Of a DNA stretch of 64,000 bases, positions 1 to 8,879 are shown in pieces. The position numbers and the translations under genes are program-made. A model generated the notes under the pieces. The model saw only the letters and a list, made by a program, of their open reading frames with translations. It was not told the DNA's origin and ran no database searches. Location: positions 1-64,000 of the forward strand of contig NZ_JBAHUR010000018.1 in assembly GCF_036689815.1 (NCBI RefSeq), given 5' to 3'. Source of the DNA: Magnetovibrio sp. PR-2 (GTDB lineage Bacteria; Pseudomonadota; Alphaproteobacteria; Rhodospirillales; Magnetovibrionaceae). Each line of letters opens with the position of its first letter. Position 1 is the stretch's first letter.

Positions 1-47
1 GCTAAATTCTCATTTGAAGTGCAACACCGTTATGCTGCGGAGTTGCA

Positions 48-341
48 ATGGGAAAGAACTATGATCAGCTCGATATTGATGAGCGCTATGAGATTTACCG
101 ACTGCATCAGTCCAACATGTCTCTTCGTAAGATCGGTCGCTTGATGGGCCGTGACGCATCCACCATCAGCCGTGAGTTGGAGCGTAACACGCTGCCGTGC
201 GGTGAATACAAACCCGCCTCTGCGGACCGGATCGCCATGTCGCGGCGGTGCAGACTGTCTCGTATTGAGCTCCTGAGTTTTAAGAAGTTCTGTTTTGGAT
301 CCGGCGAATGGCTTCCTCAAATGAGATGCCCTCACGTTTGA
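48..341 (+). pseudogene. IS30-family transposase, N-terminal remnant
   Basis: About the first 72 codons match the N-terminal helix-turn-helix part of IS30-family transposases (ERYEIYRLHQ, then a GRDASTISRELERN recognition-helix region and a following RR pair). Family members run to 300 or more residues and carry a DDE catalytic domain, and nothing of that domain follows here. The likeness ends near base 263; the remaining codons merely read antisense through the C-terminal end of the neighbouring minus-strand gene. The rest of the transposase is not found elsewhere in the window. This is therefore a truncated, inactive stub at the left edge of a low-GC mobile segment. Bases 1-47 could hold the left terminal repeat of the element, but I cannot confirm that. 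Confidence 0.8.
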
Positions 342-963
342 TGACATCTAAGACATCCTGGGCCGTTAAGGTTGTTGATGTACTACGCCAAGCCGCATCA
401 AATTCAGCGAGTGACGGAACGCCGTTGACCCAGGCTTGATCGTCCTCAGTGATGTCCAAAACGGATTTTCCACGTTTTCCATCCCGCCATGTGACGAGGG
501 AGCCAATATTTTCATTTTGGAGCAGAATGCTCCTAGGTAGGCGGATAATGGCCCGGACCGTTCCATCAGTCAGTGCAAAAACATTGTCGTTATATTTTGA
601 TGGCAGAAACATCTTTGCCGGATTTTGGAACCCAAACTGTGACCACGGCGCGCCAGCGATTTGTGCGCCATTTGGGAAGTACAGTTTAAGGGCGGGAACG
701 TAATTTTTAAAAGTTACGGTCGTGACCCTCCAAATATGGACATGCGATTCGTCGGGCAATCCGCTGGGGAGGCCAAGAGCCTCTAAAAAAGCATCGACAT
801 TTTTCTCAGACAGGGTCGGTTTGCCATTGAGCCACTTGCCGAGGTTTGAGTTATCAATACCCGCTTGATCTGTAACTGACTTTTGCCCGCCAAAAAACTT
901 GCAGGCGACTTTTAACTGCTTGCGAACATCACTACCAAACAAATTACCATTTATCCTTGACAA
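280..963 (-). CDS. Putative helix-turn-helix regulator, island-borne
   Basis: A 227-residue protein whose first 65 residues look like a lambda-repressor/XRE-style DNA-binding fold (FFGGQKSVTDQAGIDNSNLGKWLNGKP: helix, turn, then a helix with the NSNLGKWLNG pattern). The remainder is rich in aromatic residues and is not a family I recognise; it ends in a short helical tail (DVLDVIKREGISFEEAIRRI). The start used is TTG at 963; no strong ribosome-binding site is visible, so the start is uncertain. It is transcribed divergently from the excisionase/integrase pair, the usual place for a regulator controlling excision. Base composition is lower in GC than the housekeeping genes further right, consistent with transfer. 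The C-terminal end abuts the IS30 remnant, so the 3' end may have been altered by that insertion. Confidence 0.55.
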   Translation of the reverse strand: MSRINGNLFGSDVRKQLKVACKFFGGQKSVTDQAGIDNSNLGKWLNGKPTLSEKNVDAFLEALGLPSGLPDESHVHIWRVTTVTFKNYVPALKLYFPNGAQIAGAPWSQFGFQNPAKMFLPSKYNDNVFALTDGTVRAIIRLPRSILLQNENIGSLVTWRDGKRGKSVLDITEDDQAWVNGVPSLAEFDAAWRSTSTTLTAQDVLDVIKREGISFEEAIRRIQNRTS

Positions 964-1000
964 AATTAATGTAACGGCTTTACCATTTCAGTTACCAAAT
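944..1000. promoter_or_regulatory. Divergent control region with repeated TTACCA motif
   Basis: The short space between the repressor-like gene and the excisionase-like gene carries TTACCAT at 944-950 and 980-986 and TTACCAAAT at 992-1000. GTAAC at 971-975 and GTTAC at 991-995 form a small inverted repeat. Repeated motifs between divergent regulator and excision genes are typical operators. Binding by the adjacent helix-turn-helix protein is inference. Confidence 0.35.
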
Positions 1001-1031
1001 TTATTCTGCCTTAAAATATGCAGGTTTGTAA

Positions 1032-1370
1032 ATGTCTAAGATTCCAACTCTTTTTACTGAGCACGAGGTCGCAGAGCGATTGCGCCGTTCTATAGATACC
1101 ATTCGCCGCGAGCGCGACCGTAAGCGTATAGGGTACACGGAGATTGGGAAGCGCATCTTTTATACCGAAGACCAAGTGATTGAATATCTTCATAGCCAAA
1201 GGGTTGAGCCATGCCGAGAAAACGCACAGACAGAATCGGGCAAGTCGGGGACTATTGGCTCTCGAAACGTCCAAACAGTCCATACTGGTGCTGCACAAGG
1301 TTTAAGTCTCGACAGACAAAGCGCACATCGCTTGGCACAACTGACCTTCGGGAAGCCAAAGACCTGTTGA
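1032..1370 (+). CDS. Excisionase-like helix-turn-helix protein
   Basis: The first 60 or so residues (LFTEHEVAERLRRSIDTIRR, then a GKRIFYTEDQVIEYL strand-helix) form a MerR-like winged helix of the excisionase/HTH_17 type, which binds DNA and directs an integrase toward excision. The last 50 residues overlap the integrase start at 1211 in another frame and have no recognisable character. A one-base change before base 1207 would end the protein at the TGA that directly precedes the integrase ATG, so the long tail may result from a frameshift in a decaying element. The gene lies directly before and in the same direction as the integrase, as expected for an integrase module. Confidence 0.6.
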   Translation: MSKIPTLFTEHEVAERLRRSIDTIRRERDRKRIGYTEIGKRIFYTEDQVIEYLHSQRVEPCRENAQTESGKSGTIGSRNVQTVHTGAAQGLSLDRQSAHRLAQLTFGKPKTC

Positions 1371-2317
1371 TTAAATGGGTTGCAGAAAACGTTGTGCTTC
1401 GGGATGAGCGGCCTGAGGACATGATGCTTGAGACGGCCTTGGTCCGATATTTTGAGAAACAGGCAAAAGGCAGCGCGAGCGAAACGTAGGTCCGTATAGC
1501 ACTTCGGTATTGGTCTGAGTACTTCGCAGGTGCACTAATTTCCGAACTAAAACCAGACAGAATTGATGATTTAATCAATTGGCTTAAAAACAAGGGTCAC
1601 TCTAACGACTATATCAATCGTACTTTGGCAGCAGGGCGGGCTGCACTTAACCGTGCCAGAAAGCGCGGAGAAGTGAGAAATGTCCCTTATGTGCGGGAGG
1701 TCAAGAAAGGCCCATCGTATGATCGACATTTAACAGTTGATGAAGCAGCTGCTCTTTTCGACGCGTGTGAAAGTCCACATATGTTGATGTTCTTTGTGTT
1801 GGCTTTCAACACGGCAGCCCGTCCTGGAGCGATCCTGGAACTTACCACAGAGCAGGTTGATTTGGAGAACAGACTGATCCACCTGAATCCTACCGGGCGC
1901 GATCAAACAAAAAAATATAGACCCACTGTTCCGATTTCGGAATTTTTGCTGCCTTGGTTGAAAGAAGCAGACGCTAGGCATTTCGTTAACTATTTCGGTA
2001 GGCCTATTTGTAGTAATCGAAAAGGGTTTGAGGCCTTACGAACACGTGCTGGGCTCGGTAAAGACGTTGTACGCAAGATCATACGCCATACTATGGCTGT
2101 GGAAATGCGTAGGCGTGGCGTTACGAAATGGGAAGTCGAAGGTTTTCTGGGCCATAGTGGTGAGAAAAGCACCACAGATGTTTACGCCAAATACGCCCCA
2201 GATTTTCTCAGTAAATCGGTAGCGGCCATTGACGACTACATGAATGAAATTTCGCAGCGGGTGAAGCGCCCGCTTGTTCCAAACCGCTTGAAAGAATTGC
2301 GTGCGAGTGACGGATAA
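1211..2317 (+). pseudogene. Tyrosine recombinase/integrase split by an in-frame amber codon
   Basis: The reading frame from ATG 1211 to the stop before 2318 encodes a site-specific tyrosine recombinase, interrupted only by TAG at 1487-1489. Translation through the stop continues without loss of frame (KGSASET, stop, VRIALRYWSEYF), so one base change, for instance CAG to TAG, explains the break. The N-terminal part holds the arm and core-binding regions. The C-terminal part has the catalytic pattern: Arg in AARPGAILELT, then KIIRHT (Lys where HxxR normally has its first His), His in FLGHSG and the Tyr nucleophile in TTDVYAKY. A TTG at 1625 could restart a 230-residue catalytic fragment, but it would lack the core-binding domain. 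The gene faces tRNA-Ala 50 bases downstream, a classic island integration site. Probably inactive unless amber suppression occurs. Confidence 0.85.
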
Positions 2318-2338
2318 GTGTAATGACCCGGGAAAGAC

Positions 2339-2366
2339 AAAACCCCTTGGTTTCCCAAGGGGTTTT
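2339..2366. terminator. Bidirectional intrinsic terminator between integrase and tRNA-Ala
   Basis: AAAACCCCTTGG and CCAAGGGGTTTT form a near-perfect stem with a tiny loop, flanked by A- and T-runs. It can stop transcripts of the integrase on the plus strand and of tRNA-Ala on the minus strand. Confidence 0.8.
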
Positions 2367-2368
2367 GA

Positions 2369-2444
<76 letters not shown>

Positions 2445-2633
2445 GGTTTTGACAGAGGCCCCGTTATGGGATGCCTGCGTCGTCAAAAAACGACCGGCTG
2501 GGGGCATGTGCGGGCCGGAACTTAAAGGCGCTGGGGCCTCAAAGCAAGAGAAAATGTCATCGTCTCGTAAAAAACTTCCACAGGCCCGCAGACGGGCTTA
2601 AAGGCCCGGTTTCGGGGTTGGAAAACCGTCGAC

Positions 2634-2969
2634 TTAGTCTTCTTTGACAGGCTCGACAACACCAGCTATGTCATCGTCGCCGCCCAAGTCGGACGCGTCT
2701 TCCATCAAATCGTCGTCATCGTCGTCGCTGTCTAGATCGTCTTCGATGTCCAAGTCGATATCCAGTTCCGCATCCAAAGTGTCTTCGCTCTCGGCGGCGG
2801 GGGTTTCGACTTTTTCTTCAACCGGTTCAGGCTTGGCTTTGGCCTTGGTCTTGCCGGTTTCGATCACAGTGCCGCACTTCGGACACGTGGGCGGCTTTTG
2901 GCCCATGTCGAAGTAACGGGTTTCACAGTTCGGACAAATGTGCTTATCGCCAAGTTTGGGCTTCGCCAC
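2634..2969 (-). CDS. FYDLN-acid family zinc-ribbon protein (TIGR02300)
   Basis: A 111-residue protein with a small N-terminal zinc ribbon, CPNC at 12-15 and CPKC at 29-32, bracketing RYFDMGQ, a variant of the FYDLN motif that names this alphaproteobacterial family. A lysine/proline linker is followed by a highly acidic tail dominated by Asp and Glu. Members are usually found next to aroA, as here, where the two genes are divergent across about 150 bases. The molecular role is not established; the zinc ribbon plus acidic tail suggests a nucleic acid or protein-interaction function, which is inference. Start is the ATG giving MAKPKLGD. Confidence 0.85.
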   Translation of the reverse strand: MAKPKLGDKHICPNCETRYFDMGQKPPTCPKCGTVIETGKTKAKAKPEPVEEKVETPAAESEDTLDAELDIDLDIEDDLDSDDDDDDLMEDASDLGGDDDIAGVVEPVKED

Positions 2970-3118
2970 GGGTTTGGTCTCCGCTTTAAAACGTTGTACT
3001 CATCAAACAATCTACTTATTCGCAATTGCCACGTTCCGCGGGTTCTGTCAAAAGGAAAAACGTGTTAGAGACCCATCTCTGCCGATTTTTTTTCTCCTCT
3101 CGACAAAGGCCAAATTCC

Positions 3119-4447
3119 GTGACGGCGCTTTCTTCGCTTAAATCCGGGCCTCTCAAGGGTCAAGTCCGCGTTCCGGGCGACAAATCCATTTCTCACCGCG
3201 CCTTGATGTTGGGTGCTGTGGCGCTGGGCAAAACCCACATTTCTGGATTGTTGGAAGGCGAAGATGTTTTGTGCACCGCAGACGCCATGCGCGCCATGGG
3301 GGCCAAAGTGGAACGTTTTGACAATGGCGACTGGGAAGTCCACGGCATGGGTGTTGGCGGATTGCTGCAGCCCGAGCGCGATTTGGACATGGGCAATTCC
3401 GGCACGGCGGCGCGTTTGTTGATGGGCTTGGTCGCCGGACAGAATATATCCACGACCTTTACCGGCGATGCATCGCTGTCTTCGCGTCCGATGAAACGCG
3501 TGATCGATCCGCTGGAACAGGTGGGGGCAGTGTTCGACGCGTCTGAGGGCGGGCGCCTGCCGCTCACCATCACCGGTGCCGAAGACCCGCTGCCCATCAC
3601 CTATACCCTGCCCATGGCGTCGGCCCAGGTGAAGTCCGCCGTCATGCTCGCCGGCTTAAATGCGCCGGGGGAAACGGTGGTGATCGAGCCCAAACCGACC
3701 CGCGATCATTCCGAAAAGATGCTCACCCACTTCGGTGCGGATGTGTCGGTGGTGGAACGCGACGACGGTGCGCGCACCATCGTGTTGCAAGGCCAGCCCG
3801 CGCTCAAAGGCCGCGACATTGTCGTTCCGGCAGATATTTCGTCCGCTGCGTTCCCGCTGGTGGCGGCAAGCATCGTCGAAGGGTCCGACGTGACGGTCGA
3901 AGGCGTGGGCCTCAACCCGCTGCGCGCGGGCGTGATTGAGACGTTGAAGGATATGGGCGCGGACATCGAAATCTTGGACAGCCGCGTCGAAGGCGGCGAA
4001 GACGTTGGCGATGTGCGGGTGAAATGCAAAGGCTTAAAGGGCTGCACGGTTCCTCCAAGCCGTGCTCCGGCTCAAATTGATGAATACCCGGTGCTGTTTG
4101 TTGCCGCAGCGTTGGCCGAAGGCACCACGCGCTTTGAAGGTTTGGACGAACTGCGCGTCAAAGAAAGCGATCGTTTAGCCGTGATGGCCGAGGGTTTAAA
4201 AGCGTGCGGCGTTGATTTGGAAGAGGGCGAAGATTGGTTGGTGGTCCACGGCGTGGGCGGCACGGACAAAACGGTCTTCGGCGGCGCAACCGTGAAAACG
4301 CATCTAGACCACCGCATCGCCATGTCGTTTTTGGTCCTGGGCCTGGCCACCGACCAGCCGGTCAGTCTGGACGACGCCAGCCCCATCGAAACCAGCTTCC
4401 CGGGCTTTCGCGCCCTGATGGAAAGCTTAGGTGCTCAATTTAAGTAA
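3119..4447 (+). CDS. aroA: 3-phosphoshikimate 1-carboxyvinyltransferase (EPSP synthase)
   Basis: AroA condenses shikimate-3-phosphate with phosphoenolpyruvate in the sixth step of the shikimate pathway, in the cytosol. Diagnostic signatures are [16 protein letters not shown] near residues 18-33, the [13 protein letters not shown] substrate loop near 89-101, [10 protein letters not shown], and RVKESDRLA plus DHRIAMSF in the C-terminal half. The start chosen is GTG 3119, preceded by an AAAGG about ten bases upstream, giving 442 residues, the usual length; an in-frame ATG at 3026 would add an atypical arginine- and phenylalanine-rich leader. The SGLLEGEDV and RLLMGLV segments are closer to the class II (CP4-like) group than to the E. 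coli enzyme, but that is judged by eye. It heads the aroA-cmk-rpsA cluster; cmk begins ten bases after the stop. Confidence 0.95.
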   Translation: MTALSSLKSGPLKGQVRVPGDKSISHRALMLGAVALGKTHISGLLEGEDVLCTADAMRAMGAKVERFDNGDWEVHGMGVGGLLQPERDLDMGNSGTAARLLMGLVAGQNISTTFTGDASLSSRPMKRVIDPLEQVGAVFDASEGGRLPLTITGAEDPLPITYTLPMASAQVKSAVMLAGLNAPGETVVIEPKPTRDHSEKMLTHFGADVSVVERDDGARTIVLQGQPALKGRDIVVPADISSAAFPLVAASIVEGSDVTVEGVGLNPLRAGVIETLKDMGADIEILDSRVEGGEDVGDVRVKCKGLKGCTVPPSRAPAQIDEYPVLFVAAALAEGTTRFEGLDELRVKESDRLAVMAEGLKACGVDLEEGEDWLVVHGVGGTDKTVFGGATVKTHLDHRIAMSFLVLGLATDQPVSLDDASPIETSFPGFRALMESLGAQFK

Positions 4448-4457
4448 GGAAACAGCC

Positions 4458-5117
4458 ATGTCTTTCGTCATCGCCATCGACGGTCCCGCAGCAGCCGGCA
4501 AAGGCACCTTGGCCCGGCGTTTGGAAGAGCATTTCAAACTGTCTAAGCTCGACACCGGTCTTTTGTACCGCGCTACGGGCTGGAAAGTCTTGCAAGCGGG
4601 CGGCGATCCAGAGGACGCCGCAGCCGCCGAAGCCGCCGCCCGGGCGCTGGACCCGGCTGAATTGGCCAATGAAAAGCTGCGCACGGACGAAGCGGCGCAG
4701 GCAGCCAGTAAAGTTTCCGCGATCCCCGGCGTGCGCGCCGCACTGTTGGATTTTCAGCGCAATTTTGCCCAAAATCCACCACATCTAGCGGATGGAAACC
4801 CCGCCCAGGGCGCTATCTTGGACGGGCGCGACATCGGCACCACGGTGTGTCCCGACGCGCCGGTGAAGCTGTTTATCACCGCAAGCACGGAAATCCGCGC
4901 AAAACGGCGGTTTTTAGAGTTGCAGGAGCGTGGCCTAGAGGCTATATATGCGCGCGTTCTGGAAGAGATGATAGAACGGGATGAACGTGACAGTTCGCGT
5001 TCGGCCTCGCCGCTGAAAGCCGCCGATGACGCTTTGACATTGGACACCAGCGACCTGGACGCCGATGCAGCCTTTGCAGCGGCGCTCGATTTCATCGCCT
5101 CTAAGAACCTCTTCTAA
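4458..5117 (+). CDS. cmk: Cytidylate kinase
   Basis: Cmk phosphorylates CMP and dCMP with ATP, recycling pyrimidine nucleotides. The 219-residue protein opens with the P-loop [16 protein letters not shown], and carries the CMP-binding YRATGW region and the conserved [13 protein letters not shown] signature followed by [13 protein letters not shown]. The ATG at 4458, ten bases after the aroA stop with AAGGA just upstream, was preferred to an upstream in-frame codon that would overlap aroA. The aroA-cmk-rpsA order is common in proteobacteria and indicates one operon. Nothing unusual is visible. Confidence 0.95.
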   Translation: MSFVIAIDGPAAAGKGTLARRLEEHFKLSKLDTGLLYRATGWKVLQAGGDPEDAAAAEAAARALDPAELANEKLRTDEAAQAASKVSAIPGVRAALLDFQRNFAQNPPHLADGNPAQGAILDGRDIGTTVCPDAPVKLFITASTEIRAKRRFLELQERGLEAIYARVLEEMIERDERDSSRSASPLKAADDALTLDTSDLDADAAFAAALDFIASKNLF

Positions 5118-5266
5118 GCGGCACAAGCTGTTTCGGAGCGACTTTGAACCCCGTGTTCCCACAAGAGCAAACCAATGCTCAAGGGGGCATGGATTTTGTG
5201 TTTTCTAAAGACCGTCGGAACCAACCGTTCGGCCAGAATAAATTGAAAGTAAGGACAAACGAAAAT

Positions 5267-6943
5267 ATGACTATGGAAAATTTTGCTGATCTGCTCGAGG
5301 AATCCCTCGGCGCTGATGGATTGCTTGAAGGCAGCGTTGTCACCGGTACTGTACTGCGTGTCGACGGCGATGCCGTGCTGATCGATGTGGGCCTCAAATC
5401 TGAAGGCCGCATTCCCATGAAAGAATTCGGTATGGGCGCGGACGCTCCGGCCATTACCGCAGGCGACAACATCGACGTGTTCGTGGAACGCTACGAAGAC
5501 CGTGATGGCCTGATCAAACTGAGCCGTGAAAAAGCGCGCCGCGAAGAAGCTTGGGTCCAACTCGAGAAACTTCTGGAAAAAGGCGAACGCGTCAACGGCA
5601 CCATCTTTGGCCGCGTCAAAGGCGGTTTCATTGTGGACCTCAACGGCGCCGTGGCGTTCTTGCCGGGCTCCCAAGTGGACATCCGTCCGGTTCGCGACGT
5701 GACCCCGCTGATGAACACCCCGCAGCCGTTCCAAATCTTGAAGATGGATCGCTCGCGCAACAACATCGTGGTGTCTCGCCGCGCTGTGTTGGAAGAAACC
5801 CGCGCCGAAGCGCGTTCCGAACTCATCGGCAAATTGGCCGAGGGTGACGTTCTCGAAGGTGTGGTCAAAAATATCACCGACTACGGTGCCTTTGTGGATC
5901 TCGGCGGCGTCGACGGCTTGTTGCACGTCACCGACATCGCTTGGAAACGCATCAACCACCCGTCCGAAGCTTTGCAAGTTGGCGAAACCGTCAAGGTTCA
6001 AGTCATTCGCTTCAACCCCGAAACCCAGCGCATCAGCTTGGGCATGAAGCAGTTGGAATCTGACCCGTGGGAAGGCGTCGAAGCCAAATTCCCCATCGGT
6101 GCGAAGCTCAAAGGCCGCGTCACCAACATCACCGACTACGGCGCATTCGTCGAATTGGAAGCCGGTGTCGAAGGTTTGGTTCACGTGTCCGAAATGTCCT
6201 GGACCAAGAAAAACGTCCACCCGGGCAAAATCGTCTCCACCTCCCAAGAAGTCGAAGTCATGGTTTTGGACGTCGACAGCGACAAGCGTCGTATCTCTTT
6301 GGGTCTCAAACAGTGTGGCGACAACCCGTGGGATGCATTCTTGTCCACGCACTCTGCCGGCACCGAAGTTGAAGGCGAGATTAAGAACATCACCGAATTC
6401 GGTCTGTTCATCGGTCTCACCGAAGAAATCGACGGCATGGTTCACTTGTCCGACCTGTCTTGGGAAAAATCCGGCGAAGACGCCATCCAAGACTTCAAGA
6501 AAGGCGACGTGGTTAAAGCCAAAGTGCTGGACGTTGACGTCACCAAAGAACGCATCAGCTTGGGCATCAAACAACTGAGCAAAGATCCGTTCGAAGAAGG
6601 CCTGTCCGGTCTGAAACGCGGCGACATCGTCACCTGCACGGTTTCTGCCATCACCGACGGTGGCATCGAAGTCACCGCAGGCGAAGGTGTTCCGGGCTTC
6701 ATCCGCAAAGCAGAACTCAGCCGCGAGCGTTCCGAACAACGCCCGGATCGTTTTGCCGAAGGCGAAAAGGTCGACGCCAAGATCACTCAGATCGACGCCT
6801 CCAGCCGCAAGCTGACCATGTCCATCAAAGCTCTGGAAGTTCAGGAAGAAAAACAAGCGATGCAAGAATTCGGCTCGTCCGATTCCGGCGCCTCCTTGGG
6901 CGACATCCTGGGCGCCGCTTTGGAAAAGAAATCTACCGACTAA
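5267..6943 (+). CDS. rpsA: 30S ribosomal protein S1
   Basis: S1 tethers mRNA to the 30S subunit for initiation. The 558-residue protein contains six S1/OB-fold repeats; the later ones are very similar to one another, with the repeated pattern NITDYGAFVxLxxGVxGLxHVxD followed by ISLGxKQL. Start is ATG 5267 (MTMENFADLLEE) with AAGGA at 5251-5255; a longer frame from 5144 would add 41 residues with no family character. A leader of about 150 bases separates it from cmk and may hold its own promoter or autoregulatory sites, but I see no specific element. Very strong codon bias creates a long meaningless open frame on the opposite strand. The gene ends at a clear intrinsic terminator. Confidence 0.97.
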   Translation: MTMENFADLLEESLGADGLLEGSVVTGTVLRVDGDAVLIDVGLKSEGRIPMKEFGMGADAPAITAGDNIDVFVERYEDRDGLIKLSREKARREEAWVQLEKLLEKGERVNGTIFGRVKGGFIVDLNGAVAFLPGSQVDIRPVRDVTPLMNTPQPFQILKMDRSRNNIVVSRRAVLEETRAEARSELIGKLAEGDVLEGVVKNITDYGAFVDLGGVDGLLHVTDIAWKRINHPSEALQVGETVKVQVIRFNPETQRISLGMKQLESDPWEGVEAKFPIGAKLKGRVTNITDYGAFVELEAGVEGLVHVSEMSWTKKNVHPGKIVSTSQEVEVMVLDVDSDKRRISLGLKQCGDNPWDAFLSTHSAGTEVEGEIKNITEFGLFIGLTEEIDGMVHLSDLSWEKSGEDAIQDFKKGDVVKAKVLDVDVTKERISLGIKQLSKDPFEEGLSGLKRGDIVTCTVSAITDGGIEVTAGEGVPGFIRKAELSRERSEQRPDRFAEGEKVDAKITQIDASSRKLTMSIKALEVQEEKQAMQEFGSSDSGASLGDILGAALEKKSTD

Positions 6944-6969
6944 CGGATCTTTTCCAACCCAAACCAAAA

Positions 6970-7003
6970 ACGCCTCCGGCTTTTCAGCCGGGGGCGTTTT
7001 TTT
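6970..7003 (+). terminator. Intrinsic terminator after rpsA
   Basis: ACGCCTCCGGC and GCCGGGGGCGT form a GC-rich stem with a TTTTCA loop, followed by seven T residues. It lies 27 bases after the rpsA stop. Confidence 0.9.
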
Positions 7004-7072
7004 ATGTGGGGTACAGTCATGAATTGTGTTGATATGTGCCGGGGTTACGAATAGGCGAAAGCGGAGGCGAAC

Positions 7073-8749
7073 ATGTTTCAAATGGTCAAGCTCGGGACTG
7101 TACTGTGCGTGGCAATTGCAGTGTTGAGTGGCTGTCAGACGACCAAGAGTTTAGCCCCGGGCGTGTATCAGAGTGATACTTTGAGAACGGTCAAAGAAAG
7201 AGGCGTTTTAAACTGCGGAATTTCCGAACTCGATGGATTTGCCTACCAAGACCGTTCGGGAACATGGCATGGCCTGGATGTAGACATGTGCAGGGCAATC
7301 GCGACGGCCGTCTTAGGTTCGCACAGCAAAGTCTTTTATGTTCCTGTTTCGGCAAAAACCCGGTTTAAGTCGTTACAATCAGGTGTCATTGATGTCTTGG
7401 CCCGCTACACCACTTGGACTTTAACGCGAGACGTTGCCCTTGGCCTGGATTTCGTAGGTCCGAATTTTATCGAAGGCATGGCCGTTTTGGTGCGTGAGGA
7501 CTTGGGTGTCATGGATGTTCGTCAAATGGACGGGGCGACATATTGTCTTTTAAAAACGTCCATGGCTGAGCTGCATCTTGCGACCTACTATCTGTGGAAC
7601 AAGATGAGATACAACGCCGTCGTCTTTGACACGGTCCATGAAACCATGAAGGGTCTGGACGACGGGAGATGCCACGCCACAATACTCGATTCGACAGGTT
7701 TGTCACATCAGCTGAAGTTTATGAAAAATGCCCAGGCGTTTAAAATTTTGCCACAACGCTTGTCATTCGAGCCCTTATCGCTGGGGGTTCGCCAAGATGA
7801 CCGCAAGTGGCTCAATATCGTTCGGGCAGTGATGAGCGGATTGCTCTTGGCCGAAGAAGCCGGACGTGGACCGGACTATAATCTTTTGCTGGAAGACAGC
7901 CGCCGCATGGCTGTGACGCTCGGCATTTATACGAACTGGCTGCAAAGTGTCATTGATCGGGTTGGCGATTATGGCGAAATTTATAATCGAAACTTTGGCT
8001 TGGGACAGGCACCTTTTCAGCGTGGTTTGAACAGTCTCGCTTCACACGGTGGGATGATGGTGCCCTTTCGGTTCGGCGACCTCGTGTTTGCGCGCCCCCA
8101 AGGTTTGCACAACACAGAAGAGGTCTACAACGCCATGCGCGCGCGCGGCCACGTGCGCTGCGGCGTCGTCAAAGAACCGGGTGAACCTGGTGCGAGTGGA
8201 TTTCGTTCAAAATCAGCATGGCGAGATTTCAGTATAGAGACCTGCCGTACATTTGCTACGGCGCTCTTTCAAGATCCCGATCAAGTTGAAGTCTTCGATG
8301 ATTATTTGGACGAACAATTGAAAGCCTTGGCTCATGGCGAAATCGATATGATTGGATCGCCCACGGTGCGTGATTTGAACCTGATCGGCGCCGGGTTTGA
8401 TCAGCCGGTCACAAGCTTCATCAACCTTCACGACGGCACGGTGGTGGGGATGGGTCCGGTGATTTTGGGGGGCCATTCGATGTATAGCGATTCCGTGCGT
8501 TGGGCCATATGGGCGCGCCAGCTCCATGCCCATTCACACAACGCGCCGGGTTGGGCGCAGCTGTTTACGAAAAAGACCCATATTCGTGCGTCGGCGTTGA
8601 ATTTTAAGACCAACTGCTTCGAAGATATTTTGAACACATTTCCGTCTGTCGAAGAGAGTTTGGGGGAAAAAGCGGCATCGCAGGAGATATACAAACTCAA
8701 CACCAATTGGAATGTTGGCGGAGTTCAATATTCCGCACCAATCCGCTAG
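7073..8749 (+). CDS. Lipoprotein with two solute-binding (SBP_bac_3) domains, AapJ-like
   Basis: A 558-residue predicted lipoprotein: hydrophobic signal ending in the lipobox LSGC with lipidated Cys21. Residues about 35-340 follow the general L-amino-acid binding protein AapJ closely (GLDVDMCRAIATAVLG, TTWTLTRDVALGLDFVGPNF, VGDYGEIYNRN). Residues about 355-540 form a second, more divergent family 3 binding domain (VRCGVVKEPG, FSIETCRTFATALF, IDMIGSPTVRDLN). AapJ is a single-domain protein of about 340 residues encoded beside its permease and ATPase genes; none of these is nearby. A strong GGAGG lies five bases before ATG 7073. The next gene on the same strand, 130 bases on, is a membrane histidine kinase, so a sensory role is possible, but this is inference. 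Composition is slightly AT-richer than the flanking housekeeping genes. Confidence 0.75.
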   Translation: MFQMVKLGTVLCVAIAVLSGCQTTKSLAPGVYQSDTLRTVKERGVLNCGISELDGFAYQDRSGTWHGLDVDMCRAIATAVLGSHSKVFYVPVSAKTRFKSLQSGVIDVLARYTTWTLTRDVALGLDFVGPNFIEGMAVLVREDLGVMDVRQMDGATYCLLKTSMAELHLATYYLWNKMRYNAVVFDTVHETMKGLDDGRCHATILDSTGLSHQLKFMKNAQAFKILPQRLSFEPLSLGVRQDDRKWLNIVRAVMSGLLLAEEAGRGPDYNLLLEDSRRMAVTLGIYTNWLQSVIDRVGDYGEIYNRNFGLGQAPFQRGLNSLASHGGMMVPFRFGDLVFARPQGLHNTEEVYNAMRARGHVRCGVVKEPGEPGASGFRSKSAWRDFSIETCRTFATALFQDPDQVEVFDDYLDEQLKALAHGEIDMIGSPTVRDLNLIGAGFDQPVTSFINLHDGTVVGMGPVILGGHSMYSDSVRWAIWARQLHAHSHNAPGWAQLFTKKTHIRASALNFKTNCFEDILNTFPSVEESLGEKAASQEIYKLNTNWNVGGVQYSAPIR

Positions 8750-8879
8750 GTCATGACCTTAGGAAAACATGACGGTTGTCAAGCTTATGTCAGACTATAG
8801 AATTAACATTATCAAACGGCTCAGGGCTCGCCTTTCGAAACAGAACTAACAATCGAGCTCTCAGGGAACAGTCTGTTTT

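Noticed and set aside
5114-7081. A 655-codon open frame antisense to rpsA
   Set aside because: It is a by-product of the strong codon bias of rpsA; composition is rich in Phe, His and Asp with no family character and it runs through the terminator.
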